A stretch of DNA of 64,000 bases from Aquabacterium lacunae (GCF_004310865.1 NZ_SIXI01000002.1:248001-312000); one strand, 5' to 3'. Shown: positions 29,041-37,771, counted from the first letter of the stretch. Notes: a model not told the origin generated them from the letters alone. Numbers and translations are program-made.

Positions 29041-29502
29041 TCAAGCCACCCATCGCATGGGCACATAACGGATGCCATCGGTTCGAATCTCGGTGCCCTC
29101 ACGCTGAAAGCCAAAGCGCTCGTACACCGGCACAGCCACGGCCGACGCATTCACCGTGATGTGCTGGCCCTTGCCTGCAGCCTGGGCGGCTTTCACCAAG
29201 CCCACCCAAAGGCGGCGGGCCAGCCCTTGGCGCTGCGCCTCAGGTGCCACGAACAGGTGAAACAAGTGGGTGTGATCACGCATGCCCGCCACACCCGCCA
29301 ACACCTCGCCCTGCCAGGCTGTGAGGTAATGGAAATGCGGTGAGGCCATCAAAGCATAGAGCTCAGCGGCCGACGTCGAGGCCATGAATCGCTCCGCGCC
29401 CTGCCCGCCAGGCAAGAGAAAAAAATGATGCGACAAGCTGCGTATGAGCCGGCTGGCCGCTGGGGCGTCGTCTGGATCTGCCACGCGAATCAGTGTCTCC
29501 AT
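29041..29502 (-). CDS. GNAT family N-acetyltransferase
   Basis: 153-residue acetyltransferase of the GNAT fold. The acetyl-CoA binding motif A region is LFVAPEAQRQGLARRLWVGL, followed by motif B VNASAVAVPVYERFGF. Start set at 29502 (METLIRV), because the upstream extension has no family match. Substrate unknown. Confidence 0.85.
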   Translation of the reverse strand: METLIRVADPDDAPAASRLIRSLSHHFFLLPGGQGAERFMASTSAAELYALMASPHFHYLTAWQGEVLAGVAGMRDHTHLFHLFVAPEAQRQGLARRLWVGLVKAAQAAGKGQHITVNASAVAVPVYERFGFQREGTEIRTDGIRYVPMRWVA

Positions 29503-29557
29503 GGCCCGATGGTAGCCACAGACACTCGCCACGGCAATCCTGCCATACCAGAAGGCT

Positions 29558-30127
29558 TCAGACCTGCTGGCCGTGGTGCCAGTTCAGCACAGCGTCTTCC
29601 AGCAGGGCATGCCGGTCGGCTGGCGCCATCAAGGCAGACAAATAGCCATGCAAATGCCGTGTTTCCGGCACCGCCGCCAGCTGCTGCCACACCAGCTGCA
29701 ACCAGCTGGGGTCGATGGTCTGCGGAGCCACCGGCAGCGGCTTGACCGCTGCACCCAAAGCCACCAGCTGGGCCATCTTTTCGGCATTGACCTGCAGCTG
29801 GGTGTCCAGCTCCTGCACACGATGGCGCAGGGCCGCCTCCACCTGGGTCAGGCACAGCGCAGCCGCGGCGCGGCTGGCCTTGCGCGGGCTGCTTCCTGCG
29901 GCTGCGGCGTCCGCATGCACGCCGTCCACAGCCGCCAGCAACCTGGCTCGCTGACCACTGCACATCGAGACCAAAGGTGAGCGCAAGCGCTTGAGCAGGT
30001 CTTCGGTGGCTGTCATCCACTGCAGCACCGCAGGGGCAAACGAGGCATCTTGCGCCTGGTACAGCCCGATCAGGTCGGGCACCAGCATCAGGCGCTCCAG
30101 CAAGGTTTCACGTGTGTAGAGCTGCAT
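29558..30127 (-). CDS. hypothetical protein in DUF2589 operon
   Basis: 189-residue protein that I do not recognise. It is Ala/Leu-rich and predicted largely helical, with no signal peptide or membrane segment. The central part (SSPRKASRAAAALCLTQVEA) and following VQELDTQLQVNAEKMAQLV could form a coiled coil. It starts 3 bp after the 275-residue gene and is the last gene of the three-gene DUF2589 operon. Confidence 0.7.
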   Translation of the reverse strand: MQLYTRETLLERLMLVPDLIGLYQAQDASFAPAVLQWMTATEDLLKRLRSPLVSMCSGQRARLLAAVDGVHADAAAAGSSPRKASRAAAALCLTQVEAALRHRVQELDTQLQVNAEKMAQLVALGAAVKPLPVAPQTIDPSWLQLVWQQLAAVPETRHLHGYLSALMAPADRHALLEDAVLNWHHGQQV

Positions 30128-30130
30128 GGT

Positions 30131-30958
30131 TCACTCGGGGGTCAGCATCACCGACGACGAGCCATCGGCCCGCTTCACGTCCTGCCACTCCATGCCTTCC
30201 TCACGCAGCACCAGCTTCAGACGGGTCACCGTGTCGGGGTTGGTTCGCTCTTTGATCTCGCTGGTCAGCACACTGGTCTTCAGTGTGGCTGCCCGCCCAG
30301 GCTCCTTGATGGCTGACAGCCTGATGGCCTCCTTGGCCGCCGTCAACACCGCCGCGCGGATCACGAGCGGGTCTTTCTGGACCGCCGCACCCGCATTGAG
30401 GCCCGCGGCTGTCGCTGCACGTGTGGTGGCGGCTGGCAGATCGGCTGCACCGCGCAGCTTGCGGCTGCTGGCCGCGATCGACGCCTTGTTCAAAGCCGCG
30501 ACGCGCGTGTCCACAGTGTCACGCACCGGAGTCATCAGGGCCTTGTCAGTGGCCTCTGCCAGTTGCTCACGCAACAAGTCAGGGGCCAGCTTGCCAGCCT
30601 GCCCTGCCTGCAGCACCTGCTCGAAACTGACCAGCAAGCTGCGGCTGATCTGTTCACGCAGCGCGGCACTCACGGGCACATCGGCTTGCTGGGCTTGTTG
30701 GATGGCCGCATCGACCGCCAGAGTCGACAACTCTTTCGGGCTGGCAAACACAGGCGGTCGGGCCGCCTGCACTTCGTCAATGATCAAAGGCACATCCACC
30801 ACCACCTCGGGCAAGCGGATGCGAGGCACGGTCATGCCCTTGAGCAGTGGGCTGCTCTGGTAATACTGAGCGATGGCAGAGGTCTGCTCATCGGCCATGC
30901 GACGGGCCTGCGCAAGACTGCTCAACACCGCGCCCAAAACCTGGTCCAGTTCGGCCAT
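30131..30958 (-). CDS. hypothetical protein, middle gene of DUF2589 operon
   Basis: 275-residue cytoplasmic-looking protein. The N-terminus (MAELDQVLGAVLSSLAQARR) and the VPRIRLPEVVVDVPLII block resemble the beta-strand-rich style of DUF2589 companions. The middle is helical and Ala-rich, and the C-terminus has a short strand/helix region (RLKLVLREEGMEWQDVKRAD). Lies 44 bp downstream of the DUF2589 gene and 3 bp before the 189-residue gene. No function assigned. Confidence 0.72.
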   Translation of the reverse strand: MAELDQVLGAVLSSLAQARRMADEQTSAIAQYYQSSPLLKGMTVPRIRLPEVVVDVPLIIDEVQAARPPVFASPKELSTLAVDAAIQQAQQADVPVSAALREQISRSLLVSFEQVLQAGQAGKLAPDLLREQLAEATDKALMTPVRDTVDTRVAALNKASIAASSRKLRGAADLPAATTRAATAAGLNAGAAVQKDPLVIRAAVLTAAKEAIRLSAIKEPGRAATLKTSVLTSEIKERTNPDTVTRLKLVLREEGMEWQDVKRADGSSSVMLTPE

Positions 30959-31002
30959 GGTTCACCTTTTCAAATCAATGCCATGTGCAGGGACCAACGC
31001 CA

Positions 31003-31578
31003 TCAGGCGGCGGCAGCTTCCTTGATGCTGTTTTCCAGGATGGAAAGCAGACGCTCGGTACCGGCAGGCAGCTCATCCTGCACAGCGCGCACATGCACGG
31101 CCATCGAGTAGGTGCGCTCGGTCTTGGACGAGGCGCTGGTGGACTTCTTGTAAGAGAAGCTGGTCTTGAGCTCGGCAGACACCGGGCCCCAACCGGCCTT
31201 GGCGGCCAGCGAGGTCTTCAGGTCGGTGGAGCTGGTGGTGGTGCTTTCCTGCACCGAATTGATCTTCGCGTTGAAATCGATGGTGGTTTCTTCGACGCGA
31301 ATGAACGGAATGGGCAGCATGGTCAGCAAGGGCACTGACAGCTTCTGCTTGGTCTCCACCAGCTCCGCGGTGGGATTGCCTTGCGCGTCCTTTTTGGGGA
31401 CCATCTTGTTGTAGCTGAACTCGACCTGCTCGACGTTGCCGTCCTTGTCGAAGCCCACCGACTTGATGAAGTCGACCGACGTGATGGCCGACTGGGCCTG
31501 CGCCTTGATGACCGCGTTCAGCGGGCCACCGATCATTGCCGAGAAATCGAGGCTGGAGAGTTCGTCACCGATTGCCAT
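31003..31578 (-). CDS. DUF2589 domain protein
   Basis: 191-residue protein with the DUF2589 pattern: an N-terminal amphipathic stretch (FSAMIGGPLNAVIKAQAQSA) followed by VEFSYNK, SVPLLTMLPIPFIRVEETTI and a polar C-terminal strand region (FSYKKSTSASSKTERTYS). The family is widespread and functionally uncharacterised. Start at 31578 (MAIGDELSSL) with GGAA upstream; the longer reading adds unrelated residues. First gene of a three-gene minus-strand operon. A TTGACA hexamer lies about 60 bases upstream, but no clear -10 partner is seen. Confidence 0.82.
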   Translation of the reverse strand: MAIGDELSSLDFSAMIGGPLNAVIKAQAQSAITSVDFIKSVGFDKDGNVEQVEFSYNKMVPKKDAQGNPTAELVETKQKLSVPLLTMLPIPFIRVEETTIDFNAKINSVQESTTTSSTDLKTSLAAKAGWGPVSAELKTSFSYKKSTSASSKTERTYSMAVHVRAVQDELPAGTERLLSILENSIKEAAAA

Positions 31579-31741
31579 GATGCATTCCTGAAGGTTGTGA
31601 GAAAAGAGGTTTTGCGTACTGCGAGACGCATTGTCAAAACCCCTGATCGATCGCAACAGCCCTCCAGGGCCCGCGCCCCCTAACTTGAAGCGCGGGCAGC
31701 GCACACATCCCTGAGCAAGCTAGGGGGGTGGGTTTGTGACA

Positions 31742-32248
31742 TCAAGCCCTGGGGCCCAAGGCCAAGGTCCAGTACCCGATGTCCAGCCACTGGCCGAACT
31801 TGAAGCCCACCTGCTTGAGCCGGCCGCTGGCCTCGAATCCCAGCGACTGATGCAGGGCCACACTACCCTCGTGCGGCAGTGCAATCACGGCCACCAGCGT
31901 TCGGCACCCTTGCTCAGCCAGCATCGGAATCAGCGCCTTGTACAGAGCCCGCCCCAAGCCCTGGCGCTCACAGCCCGCCTTCAGGTACACCGACGCTTCC
32001 AGCGTGTGCCGAAAGGCCGCGCGGGCATGGAACTTCGCCCCGTAGGCGTACCCCAGCACCTCGGTGCCACGCACACACACCAGCCAGGGGTGATGCTGTC
32101 GGTAGGCGTCAATGCGCTCGCGCATCTGAGCCGGCGACAAAGGTTCTTCCTCGAACGTGACCGTGGTGTGCAGGATGTAGTGGTTGTAGATGGCCGCGAT
32201 GGCGTGTTCGTCACCGGGCGCAAAGGGGCGGATCAAACTGGGCTGCAT
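31742..32248 (-). CDS. GNAT N-acetyltransferase, phosphinothricin-acetyltransferase-like
   Basis: 168-residue GNAT protein of the Pat/MnaT group. The order of motifs is [33 protein letters not shown], the acetyl-CoA loop [14 protein letters not shown] and [24 protein letters not shown]. Start at 32248 (MQPSLIRPF). Divergent from emrE; it may detoxify an amino-acid-like compound, but the substrate is not shown. Confidence 0.86.
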   Translation of the reverse strand: MQPSLIRPFAPGDEHAIAAIYNHYILHTTVTFEEEPLSPAQMRERIDAYRQHHPWLVCVRGTEVLGYAYGAKFHARAAFRHTLEASVYLKAGCERQGLGRALYKALIPMLAEQGCRTLVAVIALPHEGSVALHQSLGFEASGRLKQVGFKFGQWLDIGYWTLALGPRA

Positions 32249-32326
32249 GCAGGCCAATATAGCCAGTGCGTCGGGGCTTTCAATGCCAGGACAGCAACAG
32301 CACCGCATTTGCGAGACCATGTCGGG

Positions 32327-32659
32327 ATGAACTCTGCATATGCCTGTCTGGCCGTGGCCATCGTGGCTGAAGTGATCGCCACCAGTTGCCTGAAAGCCTC
32401 GGAAGGCTTCACCCGCCTGTGGCCCAGCCTGGCCACCGTGGCGGGCTACGGCACCGCCTTTTACTTCCTGTCGCTCACCCTGCACACCATCCCCACGGGC
32501 GTGGCCTACGCCATCTGGTCGGGCGTGGGCGTCGTGCTGATCTCGCTCGTGGGCTGGCTGGCGTTTCAGCAAAGCCTGGACGCCGCGGCCGTGATCGGCA
32601 TGGGCTTGATCGTTGCCGGGGTGGTGGTGATCAATCTGTTTTCAAAGGTGGGGCATTGA
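32327..32659 (+). CDS. emrE: small multidrug resistance transporter, EmrE-like
   Basis: 110-residue SMR transporter with four membrane helices. The essential membrane Glu is at position 15 (AIVAEVIAT), aligning with Glu14 of E. coli EmrE. Other conserved blocks are [30 protein letters not shown] and the final VVINLFSK. Exports cationic lipophilic compounds in exchange for protons as an antiparallel dimer. Start at 32327 gives the normal family length. Confidence 0.93.
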   Translation: MNSAYACLAVAIVAEVIATSCLKASEGFTRLWPSLATVAGYGTAFYFLSLTLHTIPTGVAYAIWSGVGVVLISLVGWLAFQQSLDAAAVIGMGLIVAGVVVINLFSKVGH

Positions 32660-32687
32660 ACACAGGCTCATGCCTCGATTAATAGCT

Positions 32688-33056
32688 TCATAGTTTGAAC
32701 ACCTCGACAGTCACTATTTCCTGGGCCCCCAAGCCAAAGGTTGTGGGGTTGGCCACCAGCAGCTGGCCGGTGATCGTGAACGTACAGATTTGACTGTATA
32801 CCTTGACCTCACCAGACTTGCCACAGCCCTGGCTGTCACCCACCCAAGTAACCACAACCCCAGACGAGGAGCTAGTGACATTGGCCTTGTAAGTGCCTGG
32901 CGTGAGCCTCATAGAGAAGCTTGCCCCCTCTTCAAGGACCTTTGACTCTCGAAGGACCAGATCATTGCTTGCGGTACTGCCTGCGCCATCCCCTCCCCCG
33001 CCACATGCGGCAAGGAAGCAAAGAGGAGCAAGGATGGCGATGGATTTCAACTTCAT
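32688..33056 (-). CDS. small lipoprotein of unknown function
   Basis: 122-residue predicted lipoprotein. The signal peptide MKLKSIAILAPLCFLAACGG has a clear lipobox LAAC, then a Gly-rich linker. The mature part looks beta-rich and has two Cys (DSQGCGK, SQICTF) that could form a disulfide. Start at 33056, as the longer reading has no signal. Convergent with emrE. No family recognised. Confidence 0.75.
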   Translation of the reverse strand: MKLKSIAILAPLCFLAACGGGGDGAGSTASNDLVLRESKVLEEGASFSMRLTPGTYKANVTSSSSGVVVTWVGDSQGCGKSGEVKVYSQICTFTITGQLLVANPTTFGLGAQEIVTVEVFKL

Positions 33057-33185
33057 GGCAAAAAAGTTTGATGATCCCTGCACCAGGTTGCGCCGGAATG
33101 AGCGCCCATGAGCCAAAAAGCCCAGGCCTGCGTTACCTGAGAGAATCCTGGGTCAGATCATCGTTACGCACACCAAGGCCCACCC

Positions 33186-33488
33186 ATGAGCATGAAGAAG
33201 ACCGACCTCTACAAGGCACTGGCCAAGAAGGTTGGCGGCCAGCAGAAGGCCGAGCGCACCCCCGAACGTTTCGGCAAGGCCGCCAAGGCGGTGGCTGTGG
33301 AAGAGCCCAAGGCGCCCGCGGCACCCAAGCCCGTGCAGATCACGCTGCGCCTGCCACCGGCCCTGGTGGCGCAACTGCGCGAACAGGCCCTGAGCCACGA
33401 AGACGGCATCAGCGGCGTGGTCGCAGACGCCCTGCAAAAACACTTCAAGCCCACGCGCACGCGCAAGAAGGCCGAACCGGAGGCCTGA
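33186..33488 (+). CDS. small ribbon-helix-helix-like protein
   Basis: 100-residue basic protein. The N-terminal half is Lys/Ala/Pro-rich and probably disordered. The C-terminal segment QITLRLPPALVAQLREQALS followed by ISGVVADALQKHF resembles a ribbon-helix-helix DNA-binding fold (strand, helix, helix). No toxin partner is adjacent; the next gene is convergent yjdM. Function unknown. Confidence 0.65.
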   Translation: MSMKKTDLYKALAKKVGGQQKAERTPERFGKAAKAVAVEEPKAPAAPKPVQITLRLPPALVAQLREQALSHEDGISGVVADALQKHFKPTRTRKKAEPEA

Positions 33489-33506
33489 AGCGGGAGCCGA
33501 GGCTGC

Positions 33507-33848
33507 TCAGGCCTTTTTCACGAACTCCGACTTGAGCTTCATGGGGCCAATGCCGTCGATCTTGCAGTCGATGTTGTGATCACCCTCGACCAGGCGGATG
33601 TTTTTGACCTTGGTGCCCACCTTCACCACCTGCGACGAGCCCTTGATCTTCAGGTCTTTGGCCACCGTCACGCTGTCGCCATCGGCCAGCAGGTTGCCGC
33701 TGGCGTCTTTCACGACCAGGGCGGTGTCTTCAGCGGCGGCTGAGGCGCCAGGCTGCCATTCGTGGCCGCATTCCGGGCAGACCAGCTGGCTGCCGTCGTC
33801 GTAAGTGAAGGCCGATTGGCACTGGGGGCAAGGAGGAAAGGTGCTCAT
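33507..33848 (-). CDS. yjdM: zinc ribbon protein YjdM (PhnA-like)
   Basis: 113-residue member of the YjdM family, historically called PhnA although not needed for phosphonate use. The N-terminal zinc ribbon is [23 protein letters not shown]. The C-terminal SH3-like domain has [19 protein letters not shown] and [17 protein letters not shown]. Start at 33848 (MSTFPPCP). Convergent with the RHH-like gene. Confidence 0.92.
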   Translation of the reverse strand: MSTFPPCPQCQSAFTYDDGSQLVCPECGHEWQPGASAAAEDTALVVKDASGNLLADGDSVTVAKDLKIKGSSQVVKVGTKVKNIRLVEGDHNIDCKIDGIGPMKLKSEFVKKA

Positions 33849-33908
33849 GCGCCATTGTCTCACCCGCGTGTTTCGCAGGCTGTCAGACCGAGCTTGGCGC
33901 TCTACCCT

Positions 33909-34286
33909 TCACTGATTCCACGGCAACTTGCTGCAATTGGGCGAAGCCAGCTTCTTGCCGCGCTGGCGCGCGCGCATCACGGCCTCGAAGCCGGGTTGGC
34001 CACCATGCCAGATGCTGTTCAGCAAACCTTGGATGTCGTCCACAGAAAACGTGGCGAATTCGGGCCGCAACTGCCGCAAGGCGGCGGCCAGCTTTTCGCG
34101 GGCCACACCCTGGTGGGTGGCCAGCACGATCCACACCGCCTGGAACAGATCGGGCGTGTGCTCGCAGATGAAGCGGATGCGGCCCAGGGCCTCAGCCGGT
34201 GCGCCATGCTGGCCGGGCAGCACCCAGCCCACCAGGGCGTCCACCGATGTTGCAGACTCGGTGGTGTCTGTGACTGCTTCCTGCAT
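33909..34286 (-). CDS. hypothetical protein downstream of SIR2-like gene
   Basis: 125-residue protein without recognised domain. It reads as mostly helical (ALGRIRFICEHTPDLFQAVW; REKLAAALRQLRPEF) with a basic C-terminus (RARQRGKKLASP). It lies about 100 bp downstream of the SIR2-like gene on the same strand and may be the last gene of that operon. No function assigned. Confidence 0.6.
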   Translation of the reverse strand: MQEAVTDTTESATSVDALVGWVLPGQHGAPAEALGRIRFICEHTPDLFQAVWIVLATHQGVAREKLAAALRQLRPEFATFSVDDIQGLLNSIWHGGQPGFEAVMRARQRGKKLASPNCSKLPWNQ

Positions 34287-34387
34287 GGCTGTACCTCACA
34301 CCCATGGCCGCAACCTTTGCAGTTTCGGCCATGTGGCGGGGGGCTGGAGTGGCCAGCCACTGCAGGCGGGGCGCAAGTGTGCGGTTT

Positions 34388-35338
34388 TCACCCCCGGGCA
34401 GCATGTGGCGCTGCGCATTGCCACACTTCGGCGGCATACACCTGCTCATGCCCCGCCACCGCCACAGGCTGCACGCCCACACCCTGCAGGAACAAGGCCT
34501 TGCCCGGGGTCAGGTCACCACTGCCTTGCACATGCACGAACCAGGCGGGCTGTGCGCGCTCAGGAAAGCGCTGGAAGTATCGCGCCCGTTCAATGAACAG
34601 CCAGCGCAGGAAGACTTCGTTTTCACCCAGGCCCAGGCCGAAACACAACAGCGGCTTGTGAAAGAACACCTGCAGCCAGGTGTGCGCGCCCGGCCAGCTG
34701 GCCATGTGCTGCGGCTTGTACAGCCGGTTGCCCGCCTGCGTGAGCCACCCCCGCACACGCTGCACCGCGCCCATGTAGTGCGACAGGCCCAGGCGCACGC
34801 TTTGGCGGTAATGCGCCATGCCGTGCACATGCCAGATGGCAAAGGCCTGCAGCGGGTCAGCCACCGGGCCGGGCGCAAAGCAGCGCCCCCAGGGGTAGAA
34901 GGCCGTGAACGCCTGCCGCTGCGGGCCAGACCGCTGCAAGGTGCAGCCCGCGGCCTGCGCCAGTGAATGCTCGAAATTGGTGGTGAGCACCGGCGCCTGC
35001 GCCTGCTGCGCCCAGCGCATGATGTGCCCATGATGCGGCAGTGGCTGCCACTGGCCCATCAGCTCGCAAAACTGCGCCTGCAAGGCCTTGTGACCCGTGC
35101 TGCGCGGTGCGCCAGGCGGGCGGTGCAAGGCCAGCTCCAGCACATCGAAAAACTCCGTAGGCGACACGCCCGCGGGCACGCCCTCGTGTTGTGGGTTGAG
35201 GTGCTGGCGGGCCAGGGCTGTGAGCAAGGCTTCCCACGAGTTGGTGCCGGGCGCGGCGCCAAAGCGGTTGATGCCATTGCCCACCAGCAAGGCTGGGCGG
35301 TGTGGCAGCAAGGCGGCCAAAGGGTTCTCAAACTTCAT
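34388..35338 (-). CDS. SIR2-like domain protein
   Basis: About 316 residues. The pattern of SIR2-like NAD-binding proteins is visible: LLVGNGINRF near the N-terminus, VLTTNFEHSLAQA, IWHVHGMAHY and LLCFGLGLGENEVFLRWLF. Such domains act as NAD-degrading or NAD-binding effectors in several phage-defence systems, and also occur as orphan proteins. No partner such as a TIR, pAgo, HerA or SIR2-gating protein is beside it. Start at 35338 (MKFENPL) with GGTGGG upstream. The preceding transglutaminase-like gene ends 18 bp upstream. Confidence 0.72.
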   Translation of the reverse strand: MKFENPLAALLPHRPALLVGNGINRFGAAPGTNSWEALLTALARQHLNPQHEGVPAGVSPTEFFDVLELALHRPPGAPRSTGHKALQAQFCELMGQWQPLPHHGHIMRWAQQAQAPVLTTNFEHSLAQAAGCTLQRSGPQRQAFTAFYPWGRCFAPGPVADPLQAFAIWHVHGMAHYRQSVRLGLSHYMGAVQRVRGWLTQAGNRLYKPQHMASWPGAHTWLQVFFHKPLLCFGLGLGENEVFLRWLFIERARYFQRFPERAQPAWFVHVQGSGDLTPGKALFLQGVGVQPVAVAGHEQVYAAEVWQCAAPHAARG

Positions 35339-35356
35339 GGTGTGCACCCACCAGCC

Positions 35357-35965
35357 TCAGCCCCACAACTGCACATCAGGCAGGTTGGCCAGCACCTCGG
35401 CATAAGTGCCATAACGCTGCAGGCAGGCCACCACCTGGGGCAAGGGCTCGGCCCACACCTCGGGCAGGTCGCGCTCAAAGGGCGGGTGCACGGCAAAGGC
35501 CAGTTGCTCGTGTGGCGGGTTGAACTCGGCCTGCACGCCGGGCTTGTTGCCACGCGCATCAACCCTGAACCAGCCATGCCCCGGCAACCACACGGCATTG
35601 AGCCCGTGCAGGCAATACGGCGCGCCCTGCCCATCCACCGACAAGCGCTGGTAGCACAGCCCCGTGGCAATGCCCTGCGCCCTGAGCAGCGCCGCCAGCA
35701 AGTGGCTTTTGGCATAGCAATAGCCCGTGCCATGCAGCAGCACATCAGACGCCTTGCACGTGACCGGGTTGCGCTTGAAATCAGCGCTGTGCTGGATCTG
35801 GTCGCGCACAAAGTGGAAGGTGCGCGCAATGGCCTGGTGGGGGCCCGCAGCACCCTCGGCCAACTGGCGGGCCTGGGCCGCCACGGCCGGGTGCTGGTGG
35901 TCAATGAATTCGCTGGCTTGCAGGTAAGCGTTCACAAGGCGCGCAGGCACTTCATGGTTGTGCAT
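35357..35965 (-). CDS. transglutaminase-like cysteine protease family protein
   Basis: 202-residue protein with the transglutaminase-core triad: Cys in GTGYCYAKSHLLAALLRA, His in YCLHGLNAVWLPG and Asp in WFRVDARGN. Such bacterial proteins are usually peptidases or amidases. No signal peptide, so probably cytoplasmic. It begins 3 bp after the tautomerase gene and precedes the SIR2-like gene, within one minus-strand operon. Confidence 0.83.
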   Translation of the reverse strand: MHNHEVPARLVNAYLQASEFIDHQHPAVAAQARQLAEGAAGPHQAIARTFHFVRDQIQHSADFKRNPVTCKASDVLLHGTGYCYAKSHLLAALLRAQGIATGLCYQRLSVDGQGAPYCLHGLNAVWLPGHGWFRVDARGNKPGVQAEFNPPHEQLAFAVHPPFERDLPEVWAEPLPQVVACLQRYGTYAEVLANLPDVQLWG

Positions 35966-35968
35966 GGC

Positions 35969-36358
35969 TTACACATTGATGTTGAAGCCAAGATCAACAT
36001 CAGAGGCCGGCTTGCCGCCTTGAACGCCCCAGTTTTCTGGAGGGTGCTCTCTCAAATTGATGATCACATCCGACGCCTGGATACCGAGCGCTGACAGGTT
36101 TCTGACGATTGCCGAATAGAGCGCGCGCTTTGCTTCAATTGAACGCCCCGAGAACATGTCAAACGTCACCAAGGTGTACCGATCAGATTTCCCCGGCGGG
36201 CTGGTGAAGCGGTGAGGCTCGTGAACGACGAGACGAATGTTCTTGTCCCACTCTGGCGTCTTGATGCCCTCCATCATTGCTTGGTGAACGGCATCGATGA
36301 TGGCGATCTCTTGCTCGGTGGTGTAGTTGTGCTTGACTTCGATGGTCACCGTTGGCAT
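35969..36358 (-). CDS. tautomerase family protein
   Basis: 129-residue protein starting MPTVTIEVKHNY, so that Pro becomes the N-terminal residue after Met removal, as required by the catalytic Pro1 of the 4-oxalocrotonate tautomerase family. The remainder has the beta-alpha-beta pattern (EQEIAIIDAVHQAMME; DRYTLVTFDMFSGRS) and a second weak repeat (KRALYSAIVRNLSALGI). Substrate unknown. Base composition is noticeably less GC-rich than most of the window. Lies between a cupin and the transglutaminase-like gene. Confidence 0.8.
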   Translation of the reverse strand: MPTVTIEVKHNYTTEQEIAIIDAVHQAMMEGIKTPEWDKNIRLVVHEPHRFTSPPGKSDRYTLVTFDMFSGRSIEAKRALYSAIVRNLSALGIQASDVIINLREHPPENWGVQGGKPASDVDLGFNINV

Positions 36359-36391
36359 TTCTGTTTCCCTTGCTGCAAGTTGCCGCAGCAA

Positions 36392-36781
36392 CTATGGCTG
36401 GTAAGCGCGAACGCTTTCTTGTTCGCTCGCATCCGTGCGAGACACCAGCGCAATGGCCTCTGAGTCTTGGCTCAAATTGACGGGCTGATGCGGCAGGCCA
36501 GAGGGGATGTAGAGGAAGTCTCCTTGTTTGTTTATGCACGACTTGGACAGACCCTTGCCATAAAAGGTTTGAACTTCACCCTTCAGTATGTAGATCGCAG
36601 TCTCGAACCCATCGTGGTAGTGCGGTTGTGCCTTGGCGCCCGCAGGAATGATCACGATGTTCATCGATATGCCTTTTGCGCCGGCTGTCTGACTTGAGAT
36701 GCCCACATAGTTGGGCAACTTCTGCAGGGTGTCGATGGCGACATCGGGTCGCACAGTGATGATTTCGCCGTCGAGATTCAT
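36392..36781 (-). CDS. cupin domain protein
   Basis: 129-residue single cupin. The metal-binding motif is QPHYHDGFETAIYILKGEVQ (His-x-His and Glu), and the second motif is FLYIPSGLPHQPVNL with the final His. Small cupins may be isomerases, dioxygenases or sugar binders. Start at 36781 (MNLDGEI). First gene of the cupin-tautomerase-transglutaminase-SIR2 run. Lower GC than most of the window suggests acquisition. Confidence 0.85.
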   Translation of the reverse strand: MNLDGEIITVRPDVAIDTLQKLPNYVGISSQTAGAKGISMNIVIIPAGAKAQPHYHDGFETAIYILKGEVQTFYGKGLSKSCINKQGDFLYIPSGLPHQPVNLSQDSEAIALVSRTDASEQESVRAYQP

Positions 36782-36987
36782 GAGGGCCTCCGATGAGTGG
36801 GTATTGGCTGTTAATTGCCTTGATGCACGGGACTGGGGCTGCCTTAGACGCCTGACGCCCAATTTAAGCTGTGCAATAAGTAGCGAAACTTATAAAGGGA
36901 ACCAACCGTAAGCTTCGCGTCCGCGTTGAACCGACAGCTAGGCTGGGGCGCGGAGTGGAAATTTTTCATGCCGCACTGACCGACAGT

Positions 36988-36994
36988 GTTGGGT
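36988..36994 (-). other. possible degenerate attC core downstream of cassette gene
   Basis: GTTGGGT here is ACCCAAC on the minus strand and matches the R'' core consensus RYYYAAC, just past the stop of the 210-residue cassette gene. A degenerate R'-like stretch, GCTTACGGTTGG on the minus strand, lies about 80 bases further on (36903-36914). The pairing arms are weak, so this may be a decayed attC or chance. Confidence 0.25.
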
Positions 36995-37009
36995 GCTGCA
37001 TTTCATGTA

Positions 37010-37642
37010 TCAATCCGCGCGTCGCGCTTGTTCCGGTTTTTTACTCATTGTCTGCAAAGGGTCACCGTACGCCGCGCCGAGCAGAAATGCTGCAACTATG
37101 GCGGAGCATAGTGCGCCCACAACAAGTAGTAACCAAGGCCATCTTTGAAAGTAGCTCTCTCTTGCAATGAGGCGTAATCTTTCTGGAAGCGTTTTGCCGC
37201 GCTCATTTGCACGTTCCATTGCCGCCAAAGCACCGCTCAATAGGGCTGCCTGCCCAGCGGGATCTGAGTCGATGTCGCTCGCAGCTTGTATGCTAACTCT
37301 GAAAGCATTGATATTGTTATAGGTATACGCGAGATCATCTGCAAGTTCAGGTCCAAGCAAGCCTATTTGTGCCACGCAACTATCAAAAACTCGATCATTA
37401 GGTTTTTCTGTTTTTGGAATTCTCAGCTTGGCGCCAGACGCCGCCAATTCATAGATTTTTTTGACGTTTGAGTGGGCAAGAGGCCAGGCGTCGCTGTATG
37501 AGCCAAGTTCGCCAGCGAGAGCGCCAGCTAAGGCGGTTCTATTACAGTGACGACGGTAGTGCTCAGACACGAACGTGCTCAGAAAGCCTGCTATTAGTGT
37601 TCCCACTAGCGCCAAAAGCGCGCTAACTATCGAGTTATCCAA
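37010..37642 (-). CDS. integron cassette gene: membrane protein of unknown function
   Basis: 210-residue protein that I do not recognise. An N-terminal hydrophobic segment (SIVSALLALVGTLIAGFLST) and a C-terminal one (WPWLLLVVGALCSAIVAAFL) flank a soluble helical middle. The start is TTG at 37642 with GGGAGA seven bases upstream; no better ATG is available. It lies directly after the attC site at 37685-37771 in the orientation expected for a cassette gene. Composition is lower in GC than the flanking core genes. Confidence 0.72.
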   Translation of the reverse strand: MDNSIVSALLALVGTLIAGFLSTFVSEHYRRHCNRTALAGALAGELGSYSDAWPLAHSNVKKIYELAASGAKLRIPKTEKPNDRVFDSCVAQIGLLGPELADDLAYTYNNINAFRVSIQAASDIDSDPAGQAALLSGALAAMERANERGKTLPERLRLIARESYFQRWPWLLLVVGALCSAIVAAFLLGAAYGDPLQTMSKKPEQARRAD

Positions 37643-37684
37643 GTACGCTCTCCCAAGATTTTCGCTCGTGACAATAACTGAAAA

Positions 37685-37771
37685 GCCTAACGTAAAGCTA
37701 ACCGGCGAGCCAAAGCTACGCTTTGGCGAGTCCAGCGACCGAAGGGCGCGAGGTTGAGCGCCATGTTAGAA
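37685..37771 (-). repeat. integron attC recombination site
   Basis: 87-bp imperfect palindrome. On the minus strand it reads TTCTAAC (R'' core) ... CTCAACC (L'') ... central hairpin ... GGTTAGC (L') ... GTTAGGC (R' core). The centre holds a perfect stem GCCAAAGC-GTA-GCTTTGGC. Core sites fit RYYYAAC/GTTRRRY closely. The stop codon of the upstream 284-residue gene falls inside R'' and a new gene follows R', exactly as in integron cassettes. No integrase gene is in the window. Confidence 0.8.

Noticed and set aside
33186-33863. Toxin-antitoxin pair formed by the RHH-like protein and its neighbour.
   Set aside because: The neighbour is YjdM, a zinc ribbon protein on the opposite strand, and no toxin-like gene is adjacent.
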